From: an uncultured Bacilli bacterium
GTDB taxonomy: Bacteria; Bacillota_I; Bacilli_A; RF39; UBA660
Direction of reading: 5' to 3'
DNA length: 50,137 nt
Assembly (NCBI GenBank): GCA_944371905.1
Contig: CALVYA010000010.1
Span: 1 to 50,137, forward strand
Shown: positions 11,373-20,939 of the stretch, one piece after another
Layout of the letters: each line of letters starts with the position of its first letter
How positions within the stretch are numbered: position 1 is the stretch's first letter
The notes under the pieces: model-generated
The model's input: the letters and a program-made list of their open reading frames with translations, nothing else
Database searches by the model: none
What the model was told of the DNA's origin: nothing
Program-made: the position numbers and the translations under genes

Positions 11373-12557
11373 CTATTTAATAATTTCAGAAACTGAACCA
11401 GCACCTACTGTACGTCCACCTTCACGAATTGAGAATTTAGTTCCATTTTCAATTGCAATTGGGTGAATTAATTCAACAGTAATAGTTACATTATCACCTG
11501 GCATAACCATATCAACACCAGCTGGTAATTCAATAACACCTGTTACATCAGTAGTTCTGAAATAGAATTGTGGACGATAGTTAGCAAAGAATGGAGTATG
11601 TCTTCCTCCTTCTTCTTTAGAAAGTACATATACTTCTGCTTTGAAAGTAGTATGTGGAGTAACGCTTCCTGGTTTTGCTAATACTTGACCACGTTCAACT
11701 TCTTCACGAGAAATACCACGTAATAATACACCAGCATTATCTCCTGCTTCAGCATAATCAAGTTGTTTTCTGAACATTTCAATTCCAGTAACAACAGTTT
11801 TTTTAGTAGGTTTAATACCAACGATTTCAACTTCGTCGTTAAGTTTTAATTGTCCACGTTCAACACGTCCTGTAACAACAGTTCCACGTCCAGTGATTGT
11901 GAATACATCCTCAATACTCATTAAGAATGGTTTTTCATTATCACGTTCTGGAGTTGGAATCCATTCGTCTACTGCATCCATTAATTCATCGATAGCAGCT
12001 ACATATTTTGGATCTCCTTCAAGAGCTTTTAATGCAGAACCACGGATAATTGGAGTATTATCTCCATCAAATCCATATTCATCTAATAATGAACGAATTT
12101 CCATTTCTACTAAATCTAATAATTCTTCATCATCAACTTGATCACATTTGTTCATGAATACAACCATTCTAGGTACACCAACTTGACGAGATAATAAGAT
12201 ATGCTCACGAGTTTGTGCCATAGGTCCGTCAGTTGCAGCAATAACTAAGATTGCTCCATCCATTTGTGCTGCACCAGTAATCATATTTTTTACATAGTCA
12301 GCATGTCCTGGACAGTCAACATGTGCATAGTGACGTTTTTCAGTTTGATACTCAACGTGTGCTGTATTAATTGTAATACCACGTTCTCTTTCTTCTGGAG
12401 CTTTATCGATATTTGCATAATCAACGAATTCTCCACCAAATTTTTCTGCTTGTCTTTTTGTAATAGCAGCAGTTAATGTAGTTTTACCATGGTCAACATG
12501 TCCGATTGTACCAATGTTAACATGTGGTTTGCTTCTGTCAAACTTTTCTTTTGCCAT
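11373..12557 (-). CDS. tuf: Elongation factor Tu
   Basis: EF-Tu carries aminoacyl-tRNA to the ribosome as a GTP complex. The 394 residues include G1 GHVDHGKT (19-26), the effector region [17 protein letters not shown] and SAL in the GTPase domain, then the two beta-barrel domains ending in [10 protein letters not shown]. The family length is exact. It follows fusA with a 106-bp gap. That gap contains its own promoter and a 6-bp hairpin (12635-12649) without a T-tract, so tuf is likely transcribed both from the str promoter and on its own. Confidence 0.98.
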   Translation of the reverse strand: MAKEKFDRSKPHVNIGTIGHVDHGKTTLTAAITKRQAEKFGGEFVDYANIDKAPEERERGITINTAHVEYQTEKRHYAHVDCPGHADYVKNMITGAAQMDGAILVIAATDGPMAQTREHILLSRQVGVPRMVVFMNKCDQVDDEELLDLVEMEIRSLLDEYGFDGDNTPIIRGSALKALEGDPKYVAAIDELMDAVDEWIPTPERDNEKPFLMSIEDVFTITGRGTVVTGRVERGQLKLNDEVEIVGIKPTKKTVVTGIEMFRKQLDYAEAGDNAGVLLRGISREEVERGQVLAKPGSVTPHTTFKAEVYVLSKEEGGRHTPFFANYRPQFYFRTTDVTGVIELPAGVDMVMPGDNVTITVELIHPIAIENGTKFSIREGGRTVGAGSVSEIIK

Positions 12558-12587
12558 TTTATTTCCTCCTTTTTTAATTACTATTAT

Positions 12588-12616
12588 ATTTTATCTAATA
12601 ATTGATAAATGATCAA
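12588..12616 (-). promoter_or_regulatory. Internal promoter of tuf
   Basis: On the minus strand, TTGATC (12611-12616), a 17-bp spacer and TAAAAT (12588-12593), about 30 nt before the tuf start. Separate tuf promoters inside str clusters are common. Confidence 0.65.
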
Positions 12617-12663
12617 CTATTTTTTCTATAATATCAAGGATTTTCCTTGGTACTATTTGATTA

Positions 12664-14733
12664 TTAATTACCGCTTTTCTTTATTATTTCATCAGCGATA
12701 TTTTTAGGTACTTCTTCATAATGGTCAAATGTCATAATGAAGTTTCCACGTCCTTGGCTATTACTTCTTAAAGAAGTTGCATAACCAAACATTTCTGCTA
12801 ATGGTACCATAGCTGATAACATAATAGCATTACCTCTAGTTTCTTGACCTAAAGGACGTCCACGTCTACTAGTTAAGTCTCCCATAACATTACCAAAGTA
12901 TTCATCAGGTACTGTTACATCAACTTTCATTATTGGTTCTAGTAGTACTGGATTACATTTGTTTTTAGCTTCTTTTAAAGCCATAGACGCTGCAATTTTG
13001 AAAGCCATTTCACTTGAATCAACATCATGATATGATCCATCGAATAAAGTAGCTTTAACATCAATCATTGGGTATCCTGCAAGAACTCCACCTTCTAAAG
13101 CTTCTTGTAATCCTTTATCAGTAACTGGGATGTATTCTCTTGGAACTACACCACCAACGATTGCATCCACAAATTCATATCCTTTATCAGGATTTGGTTC
13201 AAATTTAATCCATACGTGACCATATTGTCCACGACCACCAGATTGTTTAATATATTTACCTTCACAATCAGCAGCTTTCTTAATAGTTTCACGATATGCT
13301 ACTTGTGGTTTACCAATATTAGCTTCTACTGAAAATTCTCTTCTCATTCTATCTACTAATACATCTAAGTGTAATTCACCCATACCAGAAATAACAGTTT
13401 GACCAGTTTCATGATCAGTATGAACTCTAAATGTAGGATCTTCTTCAGCTAATTTTTGAAGAGCTAATCCCATTTTATCTTGATCAGCTTTTGATTTTGG
13501 CTCAACAGCTAATTGAATAACTGGCTCTGGGAATTCCATGGATTCAAGAATTACTGGTTTCTTTTCATCGCAAAGTGTATCACCAGTAGTAGTATTTTTA
13601 AGTCCTACAGCTGCAGCAATATCCCCTGTATATACTTCAGAAATTTCAGTTCTATTATTAGCATGCATTTGAAGAATACGTCCTATTCTTTCTTTAGCAT
13701 CTTTTGTAGAGTTTAAGATATAAGAACCACTACTTAAGTGTCCTGAGTATACTCTAAAGAACGTTAAACGTCCAACGAATGGATCTGTCATTACTTTAAA
13801 TGCTAAAGCACTAAATGGTTCATCATCGCTAGGATGTCTTTCTACTTCATTACCATTTAAGTCTGTTCCTTTGATTGATTCAACATCAGTAGGAGCTGGT
13901 AAATAATCAATAACAGCATCTAACAATAATTTAATTCCTTTATTACCTAAAGCAGTACCACACATAACAGGGAAGAATTTAACTTCAAGCGTTCCTTTTC
14001 TAATTGCTTTTTTAATTTGCTCAACAGAAATCTCTCCACCTTCAAGATAAGTTTCCATCATTTCATCATCAAATTCTGCAACAGCTTCAATTAACTCTGC
14101 ACGTTTTTCTTCTGCTATATCTTTTAATTCCTCTGGTATTTCGATTTCTACTGCATCTTCTTCTTGTTTCCCATCATATTGGTAAGCTTTCATTGTTACT
14201 AAATCAATAATTCCATTAAAACTATCTTCAGCACCAATTGGCCATTCGATAGGTTTAGCATTAACACCTAGTCTAGAATCAATTGATTTTAAACTATAGC
14301 TGAAATCTGCTCCCATCTTATCCATTTTATTAGCAAAAATAATTCTTGGAACTTTAAATTCAGTAGCTTGACGCCATACTGTTTCAGTTTGTGGTTCTAC
14401 ACCAGCTTGAGCATCAATTAAAGCAATAGCTCCATCCAATACTCTTAAACTACGACTAACTTCTACTGTAAAGTCTACGTGCCCTGGTGTATCGATAATA
14501 TTGAAACGATATCCTTTCCAGTATGCTGTAGTAGCAGCTGAAGTAATGGTAATACCACGTTCTTGTTCTTGTTCCATCCAGTCCATTTGTGAAGCACCAT
14601 CATGAGTTTCACCAATTTTGTGGATTTTTTTAGTATGGAATAATACACGTTCTGTACATGTTGTTTTACCAGCATCAATATGTGCCATTATTCCAATATT
14701 TCTAGTTTTATTTAAAGATGTTTCGCGTGCCAT
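12664..14733 (-). CDS. fusA: Elongation factor G
   Basis: EF-G drives ribosomal translocation and, with ribosome recycling factor, splits ribosomes. The 689-residue protein has G1 AHIDAGKTT (17-25), [29 protein letters not shown] and GSALG-like G5 sequence, followed by domains [15 protein letters not shown] is the domain IV signature, and the C-terminal [16 protein letters not shown] is typical. No second fusA copy is in the window. It starts 12 nt after rpsG. Confidence 0.98.
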   Translation of the reverse strand: MARETSLNKTRNIGIMAHIDAGKTTCTERVLFHTKKIHKIGETHDGASQMDWMEQEQERGITITSAATTAYWKGYRFNIIDTPGHVDFTVEVSRSLRVLDGAIALIDAQAGVEPQTETVWRQATEFKVPRIIFANKMDKMGADFSYSLKSIDSRLGVNAKPIEWPIGAEDSFNGIIDLVTMKAYQYDGKQEEDAVEIEIPEELKDIAEEKRAELIEAVAEFDDEMMETYLEGGEISVEQIKKAIRKGTLEVKFFPVMCGTALGNKGIKLLLDAVIDYLPAPTDVESIKGTDLNGNEVERHPSDDEPFSALAFKVMTDPFVGRLTFFRVYSGHLSSGSYILNSTKDAKERIGRILQMHANNRTEISEVYTGDIAAAVGLKNTTTGDTLCDEKKPVILESMEFPEPVIQLAVEPKSKADQDKMGLALQKLAEEDPTFRVHTDHETGQTVISGMGELHLDVLVDRMRREFSVEANIGKPQVAYRETIKKAADCEGKYIKQSGGRGQYGHVWIKFEPNPDKGYEFVDAIVGGVVPREYIPVTDKGLQEALEGGVLAGYPMIDVKATLFDGSYHDVDSSEMAFKIAASMALKEAKNKCNPVLLEPIMKVDVTVPDEYFGNVMGDLTSRRGRPLGQETRGNAIMLSAMVPLAEMFGYATSLRSNSQGRGNFIMTFDHYEEVPKNIADEIIKKSGN

Positions 14734-14745
14734 ATTATCCCCTTC

Positions 14746-15213
14746 CTACCAACGATAATGTGCAAATGCTTTATTAGCTTCTGCCATTCTATGTGTATCT
14801 TCACGTTTTTTAACAGCTGCACCAGTACCATTAGATGCATCAATAATTTCAGCGGCTAAATTTTCAGCCATTCCTTTTCCACCTCTTGCTCTAGAGTAAT
14901 TTACTAACCAACGAAGACCTAAAGCTTGACTTCTTGATGGTGATACTTCGATTGGTACTTGGTAGTTAGAACCACCTACTCTACGAGATTTTACTTCTAG
15001 AGATGGTTTAATATTTTCCATTGCTTTTTCAAAAACTTGCATAGGATCTTGTCCTGTTTTTTCTCTTACTATATCAAATGCTTCATAAAGAATTGATTGT
15101 GCAATTCCTTTTTTACCATCTAACATAATTGTATTAATTAATTTTGTAACTACTTTTGATTTATATATTGGATCTGGTAAAACATCTCTTTTTACCGCAC
15201 GTCTTTTACGCAT
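14746..15213 (-). CDS. rpsG: 30S ribosomal protein S7
   Basis: S7 nucleates assembly of the 30S head by binding the 3' domain of 16S rRNA. The 155 residues include [14 protein letters not shown] near the start, [15 protein letters not shown] (about 78-92) and the C-terminal [21 protein letters not shown], so the length is normal. The start begins [10 protein letters not shown] rather than the usual MPRKGxxxKR, a small N-terminal variation. It lies between rpsL (28 nt upstream) and fusA. Confidence 0.98.
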   Translation of the reverse strand: MRKRRAVKRDVLPDPIYKSKVVTKLINTIMLDGKKGIAQSILYEAFDIVREKTGQDPMQVFEKAMENIKPSLEVKSRRVGGSNYQVPIEVSPSRSQALGLRWLVNYSRARGGKGMAENLAAEIIDASNGTGAAVKKREDTHRMAEANKAFAHYRW

Positions 15214-15241
15214 TTATATGTCCTCCCTTCGATTTATATTA

Positions 15242-15661
15242 TTATTTAGATTTTTTTTCTTTTTTTGCTCCGTATTTACTACGTCCTTGTTTTCTATCTT
15301 TTACTCCAGCAGTATCTAATGTACCACGAATAATATGATAACGTACACCGATTAAGTCTTTTACACGTCCACCACGTATTAATACAACGCTATGTTCTTG
15401 TAAATTATGACCAATTCCTGGAATATAACAAGTTACTTCCATACCATTACTTAAACGTACACGAGCATATTTACGAAGTGCTGAGTTTGGTTTCTTAGGT
15501 GTCATTGTTCCAACACGAGTACATACTCCACGTTTTTGAGGTGATTTTTGATCAGTTTGTTTCTTTTCGATACTGTTTAATCCAATTCCTAAAACAGGTG
15601 ACTTACTTTTTCTTACTTTGTCAGTTCTGCTTTTTCTAACTAATTGGTTAACTGTAGGCAT
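15242..15661 (-). CDS. rpsL: 30S ribosomal protein S12 with an unusual residue at a streptomycin position
   Basis: S12 sits at the decoding centre and controls accuracy. The 139 residues match Bacillus S12 in length, with [18 protein letters not shown] (47-64) and [19 protein letters not shown] (85-103). The loop that is almost always KDLPGVR reads KDLIGVR: the codon at 15350-15352 is ATC (Ile104), replacing the proline whose changes give streptomycin resistance or dependence in E. coli (Pro90/91). Both streptomycin-site lysines are kept. It is the first gene of the str cluster, behind a folded leader and a strong promoter. Confidence 0.97.
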   Translation of the reverse strand: MPTVNQLVRKSRTDKVRKSKSPVLGIGLNSIEKKQTDQKSPQKRGVCTRVGTMTPKKPNSALRKYARVRLSNGMEVTCYIPGIGHNLQEHSVVLIRGGRVKDLIGVRYHIIRGTLDTAGVKDRKQGRSKYGAKKEKKSK

Positions 15662-15704
15662 AAATTCAATCTCCTTTCTTTACACATCGCCAGGTGTATC
15701 ATTT

Positions 15705-15749
15705 TTGATTTTAAATATAAGTTTTGCCCATAGCAAAACCTAAAATCAA
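15705..15749 (-). promoter_or_regulatory. Folded leader of the rpsL-rpsG-fusA-tuf transcript
   Basis: Two stacked stems: an outer 9-bp stem (15705-15713 with 15741-15749) and an inner 7-bp stem GTTTTGC/GCAAAAC (15721-15727 with 15733-15739, loop CCATA), with an internal loop between them. A further 5-bp stem TACAC/GTGTA follows before the ribosome-binding site. There is no T-tract, so it is not a plain terminator. Str-cluster genes are autoregulated by S7 in E. coli; whether this leader binds a ribosomal protein is unknown. Confidence 0.55.
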
Positions 15750-15760
15750 TCAGCATCAAT

Positions 15761-15789
15761 AATATATCATTATCTTTTTATGAAGTCAA
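15761..15789 (-). promoter_or_regulatory. Main promoter of the str cluster
   Basis: On the minus strand, TTGACT (15784-15789), exactly 17 bp and TATATT (15761-15766), with TG one base before the -10. It gives a leader of about 90 nt. Confidence 0.85.
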
Positions 15790-15858
15790 CAACTATTTTA
15801 TAAAACTTACAAAAACCTTAATACTCTACTATTATATTCAAAAAATAAACATTGTATA

Positions 15859-15867
15859 TGTTATAAT
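15859..15867 (+). promoter_or_regulatory. Extended -10 promoter of the radical SAM gene
   Basis: TGTTATAAT: TG at 15859, TATAAT at 15862-15867, no clear -35. It leaves a leader of about 14 nt before the ATG at 15888 and supports that start over the upstream TTG at 15873, which would lie at the transcription start. Confidence 0.65.
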
Positions 15868-15887
15868 TCAATTTGGAAGTGAAAAAT

Positions 15888-16787
15888 ATGAATGAATTAT
15901 TAAATAGCTGTACTTTATGTCCAAGAAATTGCAAAGTGAATAGAAATAATAATGAAATAGGCTTTTGTGGCATGACTAACCAATTAATGGTCGCAAGAGC
16001 ATCCCTTCATTATTGGGAAGAACCTATTATATCAGGTGAAAAGGGATCTGGCACTGTTTTCTTTTCTGGCTGTAATCTTAAGTGTATCTTTTGTCAAAAT
16101 TATCAAATTTCTAATAATAATTTCGGTAAAACCATATCCATTCATAGATTATCAGAGATATTTTTAGAATTACAAGAAAAGGGTGCTAATAATATTAATT
16201 TAGTAACTCCTACACATTTTGTTCCTTTAATAATAGAAGCATTAAAAATAGCTAAAATTAAAGGGCTTAATATTCCTGTGGTATATAACAGTAGTGGGTA
16301 TGAAAATGTAGAAACCATCAAATTATTAAAAGGCTATGTTGATATCTACTTACCGGACCTTAAATATTATGATAACAAGTATGCTAATAAATACTCAAAA
16401 TGTGATAATTATTTTGAAATTGCTTCTAAATCATTAGCAGAAATGATTAATCAAGTAGGAAAACCTTGTTTTAATAAAGAAGGTATCCTTATTAAAGGAG
16501 TTATTGTAAGACATATGATAATTCCGGGGTTATTAGAGGATTCAAAAAAAATTATCCGATATCTTGTGGATAACTATAATGACGATATCTTTATTAGTAT
16601 TATGAATCAATATACTCCTACTAATAATTTAATTAATTACCCTGAAATAAATAGAACTATAAATAATAATGAATATGATGAACTTATTAATTATGCAATA
16701 GATTTAGGAATTAAAAATGGATTTATGCAAGAAGGAGAAACACAAAAAACAAGCTTTATTCCAGAATTTGATACTACTGGCGTATAG
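15888..16787 (+). CDS. Radical SAM protein, PflX-like (COG1313 type)
   Basis: A cytoplasmic iron-sulfur radical SAM protein of the PflX group, related to pyruvate formate-lyase activating enzyme; its target is not known. An N-terminal cysteine cluster CTLCPRNC (residues 4-11) and a later FCGM precede the radical SAM motif GCNLKCIFCQNY (about 62-73, CxxxCxxC). VTPTHFVP, DIYLPDLKY and GVIVRHMIIPG further down are typical of the group. The start at 15888 has GGAAGTG upstream, giving 299 residues. No glycyl-radical enzyme gene is nearby. It is transcribed alone, divergent from the str cluster. Confidence 0.9.
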   Translation: MNELLNSCTLCPRNCKVNRNNNEIGFCGMTNQLMVARASLHYWEEPIISGEKGSGTVFFSGCNLKCIFCQNYQISNNNFGKTISIHRLSEIFLELQEKGANNINLVTPTHFVPLIIEALKIAKIKGLNIPVVYNSSGYENVETIKLLKGYVDIYLPDLKYYDNKYANKYSKCDNYFEIASKSLAEMINQVGKPCFNKEGILIKGVIVRHMIIPGLLEDSKKIIRYLVDNYNDDIFISIMNQYTPTNNLINYPEINRTINNNEYDELINYAIDLGIKNGFMQEGETQKTSFIPEFDTTGV

Positions 16788-16795
16788 CTTGTTTT
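16746..16795. terminator. Terminator between convergent genes
   Basis: A 10-bp stem AAAACAAGCT/AGCTTGTTTT (16746-16755 with 16786-16795) encloses a second small stem CCAG/CTGG (16761-16764 with 16777-16780). It covers the end of the radical SAM gene and reaches the stop of the minus-strand gene at 16798. The long loop makes it less certain than the others. Confidence 0.55.
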
Positions 16796-16797
16796 AA

Positions 16798-17064
16798 TCA
16801 CTTCTTACTCTTTTTTTCACTTTTGATAACTGCAAAAACCAACCCTATAGAAGCTCCTACTATAATAAAAATTGGCAACAAATAAAACATAACATTAAGC
16901 ATAACTCCTTTTTCGGCAACAGCTGTTATCGCTTTTAATAAATCAGAATCACACCAGCATATCATTACCAATCCCCAAATAATCATGGATATTATAGCAG
17001 ATGATAACAATATTTCTCCTATAGATGATTCAAATGTTATTTTCTTATTTAAAAACTTTTTCAT
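16798..17064 (-). CDS. Small two-helix membrane protein of unknown function
   Basis: I do not recognise this 88-residue protein. After a basic N-terminus (KKFLNKK) come two hydrophobic segments (about 15-37 and 55-79) and a lysine-rich tail (KSEKKSKK), so both ends are probably cytoplasmic. A weak AGGAAAGTGG lies upstream of the ATG. It stands between the radical SAM gene and the HExxH gene and has no obvious partner. Base use looks like its neighbours. Confidence 0.6.
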   Translation of the reverse strand: MKKFLNKKITFESSIGEILLSSAIISMIIWGLVMICWCDSDLLKAITAVAEKGVMLNVMFYLLPIFIIVGASIGLVFAVIKSEKKSKK

Positions 17065-17162
17065 ACAACCACTTTCCTATTCTCAATATGATTATATAAA
17101 GTTATTAAATTAATTTCAAGTGAAAGAAAATCATTGCTATTAAACTTTACAACTATTATACA

Positions 17163-18107
17163 TCATTTATAAATACAATTTTTATCGAAAATAGCTACAA
17201 TATCTAATACTTCTCTACTTTTAGCTCGTATCTTATTAATCTTATATTTTTTAAACCACTTAACTTTATTTAATTCTGCTTCTTCTTTTAAAATTTCATC
17301 CAACATAGAAGTCAATTTATTATAACTACCTTGAATATTAGTAATATCATCAAACCACCTCTCTATATCATCCACATTCCCCGTAAATCTTAGTTTTTCA
17401 ATTGTTGGAATAAAAGTTCTATTTTTCATTAGTTCTTTACATATATAAGACTGGAAAAAATAAGCATTCGATTTATAGCCTTTTTCATCTATATCATGTT
17501 TTAAAGAATATAATTTATTAGAAAATTCTTCATCTAAAATATTATAGTTACTAAATGAATTAATTATATTAATAATATCTTCTGTTTGTTTAGTATTAAT
17601 AATCTCTTCTAAAGTTACATCTTTACTTCTAGATTTCACTTTATTGATATCATTTCTATAAAATTTAATATAACTAAGTCCTGTTCTTAAAGAAATTTCA
17701 TTATCATCCCATTTAACCTCATTAGATATCGAATTAACTGCATGATTAAATTCATGAACTAAACTATCTATTAAATCAATTAATGTAGAATCATAATAAT
17801 TGTTAATTACTACCTCTTTTACGGAATAAAATTTAGTAAGTCCATCTTCTAGTTTGCTAGCTAATCGTCTATTAAAATAAGCGATATATGAAGAATTACT
17901 CTTATCAGTTATATAAATAGGTATATTTTCAAAACAAGATAAAATACTTCTTTCTTCTCGTATACCATATTTAATGACAAAAGCTGGAATTATTAAATAT
18001 AGAAGATGCCTAATATTATTAGGATAATTATATTTTAAACTTAAATTATTAGTAAAATTTATATATTTGTTCAAAATTTCATTAATATTTCCTTGATTAA
18101 TATCCAT
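17163..18107 (-). CDS. Putative zinc metalloprotein with an HExxH motif, function unknown
   Basis: A 314-residue soluble protein that I cannot assign to a named family. It has a gluzincin-like site: SLVHEFNHAVNSI with His118, Glu119 and His122, preceded by a hydrophobic helix (ILIDLIDSL-like). About 20 residues later the stretch DDNEISLRTGLSYIKF could supply the third ligand (Glu137). No signal peptide or membrane segment is seen, so it would act in the cytoplasm. The rest is helical, with a basic C-terminus. AGGTGA lies 4 nt before the ATG. Activity is inferred from the motif alone. Confidence 0.7.
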   Translation of the reverse strand: MDINQGNINEILNKYINFTNNLSLKYNYPNNIRHLLYLIIPAFVIKYGIREERSILSCFENIPIYITDKSNSSYIAYFNRRLASKLEDGLTKFYSVKEVVINNYYDSTLIDLIDSLVHEFNHAVNSISNEVKWDDNEISLRTGLSYIKFYRNDINKVKSRSKDVTLEEIINTKQTEDIINIINSFSNYNILDEEFSNKLYSLKHDIDEKGYKSNAYFFQSYICKELMKNRTFIPTIEKLRFTGNVDDIERWFDDITNIQGSYNKLTSMLDEILKEEAELNKVKWFKKYKINKIRAKSREVLDIVAIFDKNCIYK

Positions 18108-18164
18108 ATCATCACCTATTTTAATTATACCATACTTAACTATCTTAATACATAAGCAATAAAA

Positions 18165-19367
18165 TTAATTATCTTTTTCATAGTTATCCAAAAGACTGGC
18201 TGGCATTACAATGTTATTTCCGTACTTGTCTTTAATCGAGTCTAGAGTTCTACCTAATTTATGATCTAATTCATCATAAGAATCAAATAATGATAATTGA
18301 CGATCACAATGATCGGTAAAATTACTCAACCTTACTCCTAAATTTCTTATTTTAGTTCCATCCCAAAAATTTTCAAACAAAGTTATTATATTTTCATATA
18401 TTTCACTAGTAATATCCGTAGGATTTTCTAACTTTATTTGTTTAGAAAAAGTCTTAAAATCATAAGTTTTGATAGTAACAGCAACAGTAGAAGTATAACA
18501 CTGTTGGCTTCTTAATATTTTAGTAACTTTCTCCGTTTGTTGTAATAATGTCTTTTTTAATCGATTAATATTATCTACATCTATTTCAAATGTTTCTGAA
18601 ACACTTATACATTTATTAGCTTCTTCTAGAGTAACTACTTTAGAATTATCAATTCCATTTGCATATTCCCACATAGTCACTCCAGAACTTTTAAAATGTT
18701 TCTTCAAAAAATTAATATCTGCTTTAGCTAAATCTCCAATTGTTTTTATTCCAAAACTTTCTAATTTTTCACTTGACTTTCTTCCGACCATAAATAGATC
18801 ACTAACAGGAAGTGGCCACATTTTTTCTTTTACTTCCTCTAAAAACAATGTATGAACTTTATCAGGTTTTTCAAAATCCGAGGCCATTTTAGCACATAAT
18901 TTATTATTTCCTATTCCAATATTAACAGTAAAACCAAATTTATTTTTTATTTCATCTTTTATCTTGTATGCCAAACCTATTAAATCATCATATAAATAAT
19001 TAGTATTACTCATATCTAAAAAACACTCATCTACAGATATTTGTTCCATATCAGGAGAATATTTGGATAAATACGAAAATAGTTTTCTAGAAGTATCATG
19101 ATAATATTCATGGACCGGCGGATATATTTTAAGCCCTGAACATTTTTTTCTAGCACTATAAATAGTTTCTGCCGTTTTTATACCATATTTTTTAGCGACT
19201 GGTGATTTAGCCAATACAATGCCATGACGTTTAGATTCATCTCCACCAATGATAGAAGGAATCATTCTAATATCCGTTTTGTATCCTTCATTTAAAAGTT
19301 TTACCGCTGTCCATGATAAAAAAGCATTATTAACATCTATATGAAAAATAACTCTTTCTTTTCTCAT
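18165..19367 (-). CDS. dinB: Y-family DNA polymerase (Pol IV, DinB-like)
   Basis: A translesion polymerase that copies past damaged bases. The palm motifs are FHIDVNNAFLSW near the start and SVDECFLDMS near residue 113, which carry the metal-binding Asp and Asp-Glu. NIGIGNNKLCAKMASDFEKP is the fingers and thumb signature, followed by the helix-hairpin-helix region and a little-finger domain. It lacks a clear C-terminal QLSLF-type beta-clamp motif in the usual form, but DRQLSLFDSY (near residue 370) fits the clamp-binding consensus. I start at 19367 with GGTGG 5 nt upstream (400 residues), not at the GTG at 19376. Confidence 0.92.
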   Translation of the reverse strand: MRKERVIFHIDVNNAFLSWTAVKLLNEGYKTDIRMIPSIIGGDESKRHGIVLAKSPVAKKYGIKTAETIYSARKKCSGLKIYPPVHEYYHDTSRKLFSYLSKYSPDMEQISVDECFLDMSNTNYLYDDLIGLAYKIKDEIKNKFGFTVNIGIGNNKLCAKMASDFEKPDKVHTLFLEEVKEKMWPLPVSDLFMVGRKSSEKLESFGIKTIGDLAKADINFLKKHFKSSGVTMWEYANGIDNSKVVTLEEANKCISVSETFEIDVDNINRLKKTLLQQTEKVTKILRSQQCYTSTVAVTIKTYDFKTFSKQIKLENPTDITSEIYENIITLFENFWDGTKIRNLGVRLSNFTDHCDRQLSLFDSYDELDHKLGRTLDSIKDKYGNNIVMPASLLDNYEKDN

Positions 19368-19412
19368 AACAACCACCGATTAAATTATAGAACAAATTTT
19401 CGATTTTTTCAA

Positions 19413-19446
19413 TAAAAAAAGAATGTCTTATTTCAATAAAACATTC
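19413..19446 (-). terminator. gpmI terminator
   Basis: On the minus strand, GAATGT/ACATTC (19441-19446 with 19421-19426) continues inward through a wobble pair and TTAT/ATAA, then seven T follow. It overlaps the last codons of gpmI. Confidence 0.85.
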
Positions 19447-20927
19447 CCTGTCATCTCTTTTGGTATTTCTACTCCCATTATTTTTAACATTGTAGGAGCA
19501 ATATCTCCTAATTTACCATCTTTTAGGATATAACTATTATCACAGACGATAAACGGTACTAAGTTAGTTGTATGCGCCGTTAACTTGTTTCCTTCATGGT
19601 CAAGCATTTCTTCACAATTACCATGATCAGCAGTAACTATTAATGTTCCTCTCATACTAGTTACTTTATCATATATTTTACCCAAATTTTTATCCACAGT
19701 TTCTACCGCTTTAACCGCTGCTTCGAAATCACCAGTATGCCCTACCATATCACAATTAGCAAAATTTAAAATTACAACATCAAAATTACCAATCTCTTTA
19801 AGAAGAGTATCACACACCTCATCTGCACTCATTTCTGGTTTTAAATCATAAGTTGCAACTTTAGGGGAAGGAATTAAAATTCTTTTACAGCCTTTCAAGT
19901 CTTTTTCTACTCCTCCATCAAAGAAATAAGTAACGTGAGCATACTTTTCGGTCTCCGCTATTCTTAATTGTGTATATCCTAAATTGCTTATATATTCACC
20001 CAAAGTATTAGATAATTTGTCTAATTCAAAAGCATGAGTAGATATTACTTCATCACTTACTGGCATCATTGTAACTAACTTTAAGTTGTTTATAAAATTT
20101 CTTTCGAACCCATTAAAATTAGGATTAGTAAAAGCACTAAATAATTCTCTTAATCGATCAGGTCGATAATTAAATACTAATAATCCATCATTTTCATTTA
20201 CTAAGCCCTCATTATTTAAAATAGCTGGTTTAACAAACTCATCATAAATTTCTTCTTTATAACTATTCTCTATAACCTCTTTGTAATTATCATATTTATT
20301 ACCACTACCATTAACAATAGTATCATATGTTAATTTAATTCTATCCCATCTATTATCACGATCCATAGCATAAAATCTTCCTGCAATAGTTGCAATACTT
20401 CCTACTTGAGTCTTTTTTATCTTTTCATCTAACATATCTAGATAAGTCATAGCACAGTCAGGTAATGTATCACGTCCATCTAAAAACAAATGATAATAAA
20501 CATTAGTAATATTTTCTCTTTTACATAAATCAATAATAGCAAAAAGTTGATTAATATGGGAATGAACCCCGCCATCACTAAGTAATCCAAAAATATGTAG
20601 TTTAGAGTTATTCTTCTTAACATGTGCAAACAAATTCAAAAACTCTTGATTTTCATAAAAAGTTTCATCCTTAATTTTACTGTTAATAAGTTCTAAAGGT
20701 TGGTATACTATTCTACCAGCACCTATGTTCATATGTCCTACTTCACTATTACCCATTTGTCCAGATGGAAGTCCAACCATTTCACCACTAGCTTGTAACT
20801 TGGAATGTGGATAATTATTCCATAAGTAATCAAAATTAACTGTATTAGCATGCTTAATGGCATTACCATACTCCTCATCTTTTAATCCAAATCCATCCAA
20901 AATTGTTAATATTACAGGTTTTTTCAT
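19428..20927 (-). CDS. gpmI: 2,3-bisphosphoglycerate-independent phosphoglycerate mutase
   Basis: GpmI interconverts 3- and 2-phosphoglycerate using two metal ions and a phosphoserine. The 499 residues include TILDGFGL (metal-binding Asp), the nucleophile region GQMGNSEVGHMNIGAGR (Ser62 or nearby), LDGRDTLP, YAMDRDNRWDR, the second metal site NFANCDMVGHTGDFEAAV and TADHGNCEEM. The start has AGGAGG 8 nt upstream. It lies 12 nt behind the DUF4143-type ATPase gene and is driven by that gene's near-consensus promoter. It is step four of the glycolytic set in this window. Confidence 0.97.
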   Translation of the reverse strand: MKKPVILTILDGFGLKDEEYGNAIKHANTVNFDYLWNNYPHSKLQASGEMVGLPSGQMGNSEVGHMNIGAGRIVYQPLELINSKIKDETFYENQEFLNLFAHVKKNNSKLHIFGLLSDGGVHSHINQLFAIIDLCKRENITNVYYHLFLDGRDTLPDCAMTYLDMLDEKIKKTQVGSIATIAGRFYAMDRDNRWDRIKLTYDTIVNGSGNKYDNYKEVIENSYKEEIYDEFVKPAILNNEGLVNENDGLLVFNYRPDRLRELFSAFTNPNFNGFERNFINNLKLVTMMPVSDEVISTHAFELDKLSNTLGEYISNLGYTQLRIAETEKYAHVTYFFDGGVEKDLKGCKRILIPSPKVATYDLKPEMSADEVCDTLLKEIGNFDVVILNFANCDMVGHTGDFEAAVKAVETVDKNLGKIYDKVTSMRGTLIVTADHGNCEEMLDHEGNKLTAHTTNLVPFIVCDNSYILKDGKLGDIAPTMLKIMGVEIPKEMTGNVLLK

Positions 20928-20939
20928 AATAACTTCCTC

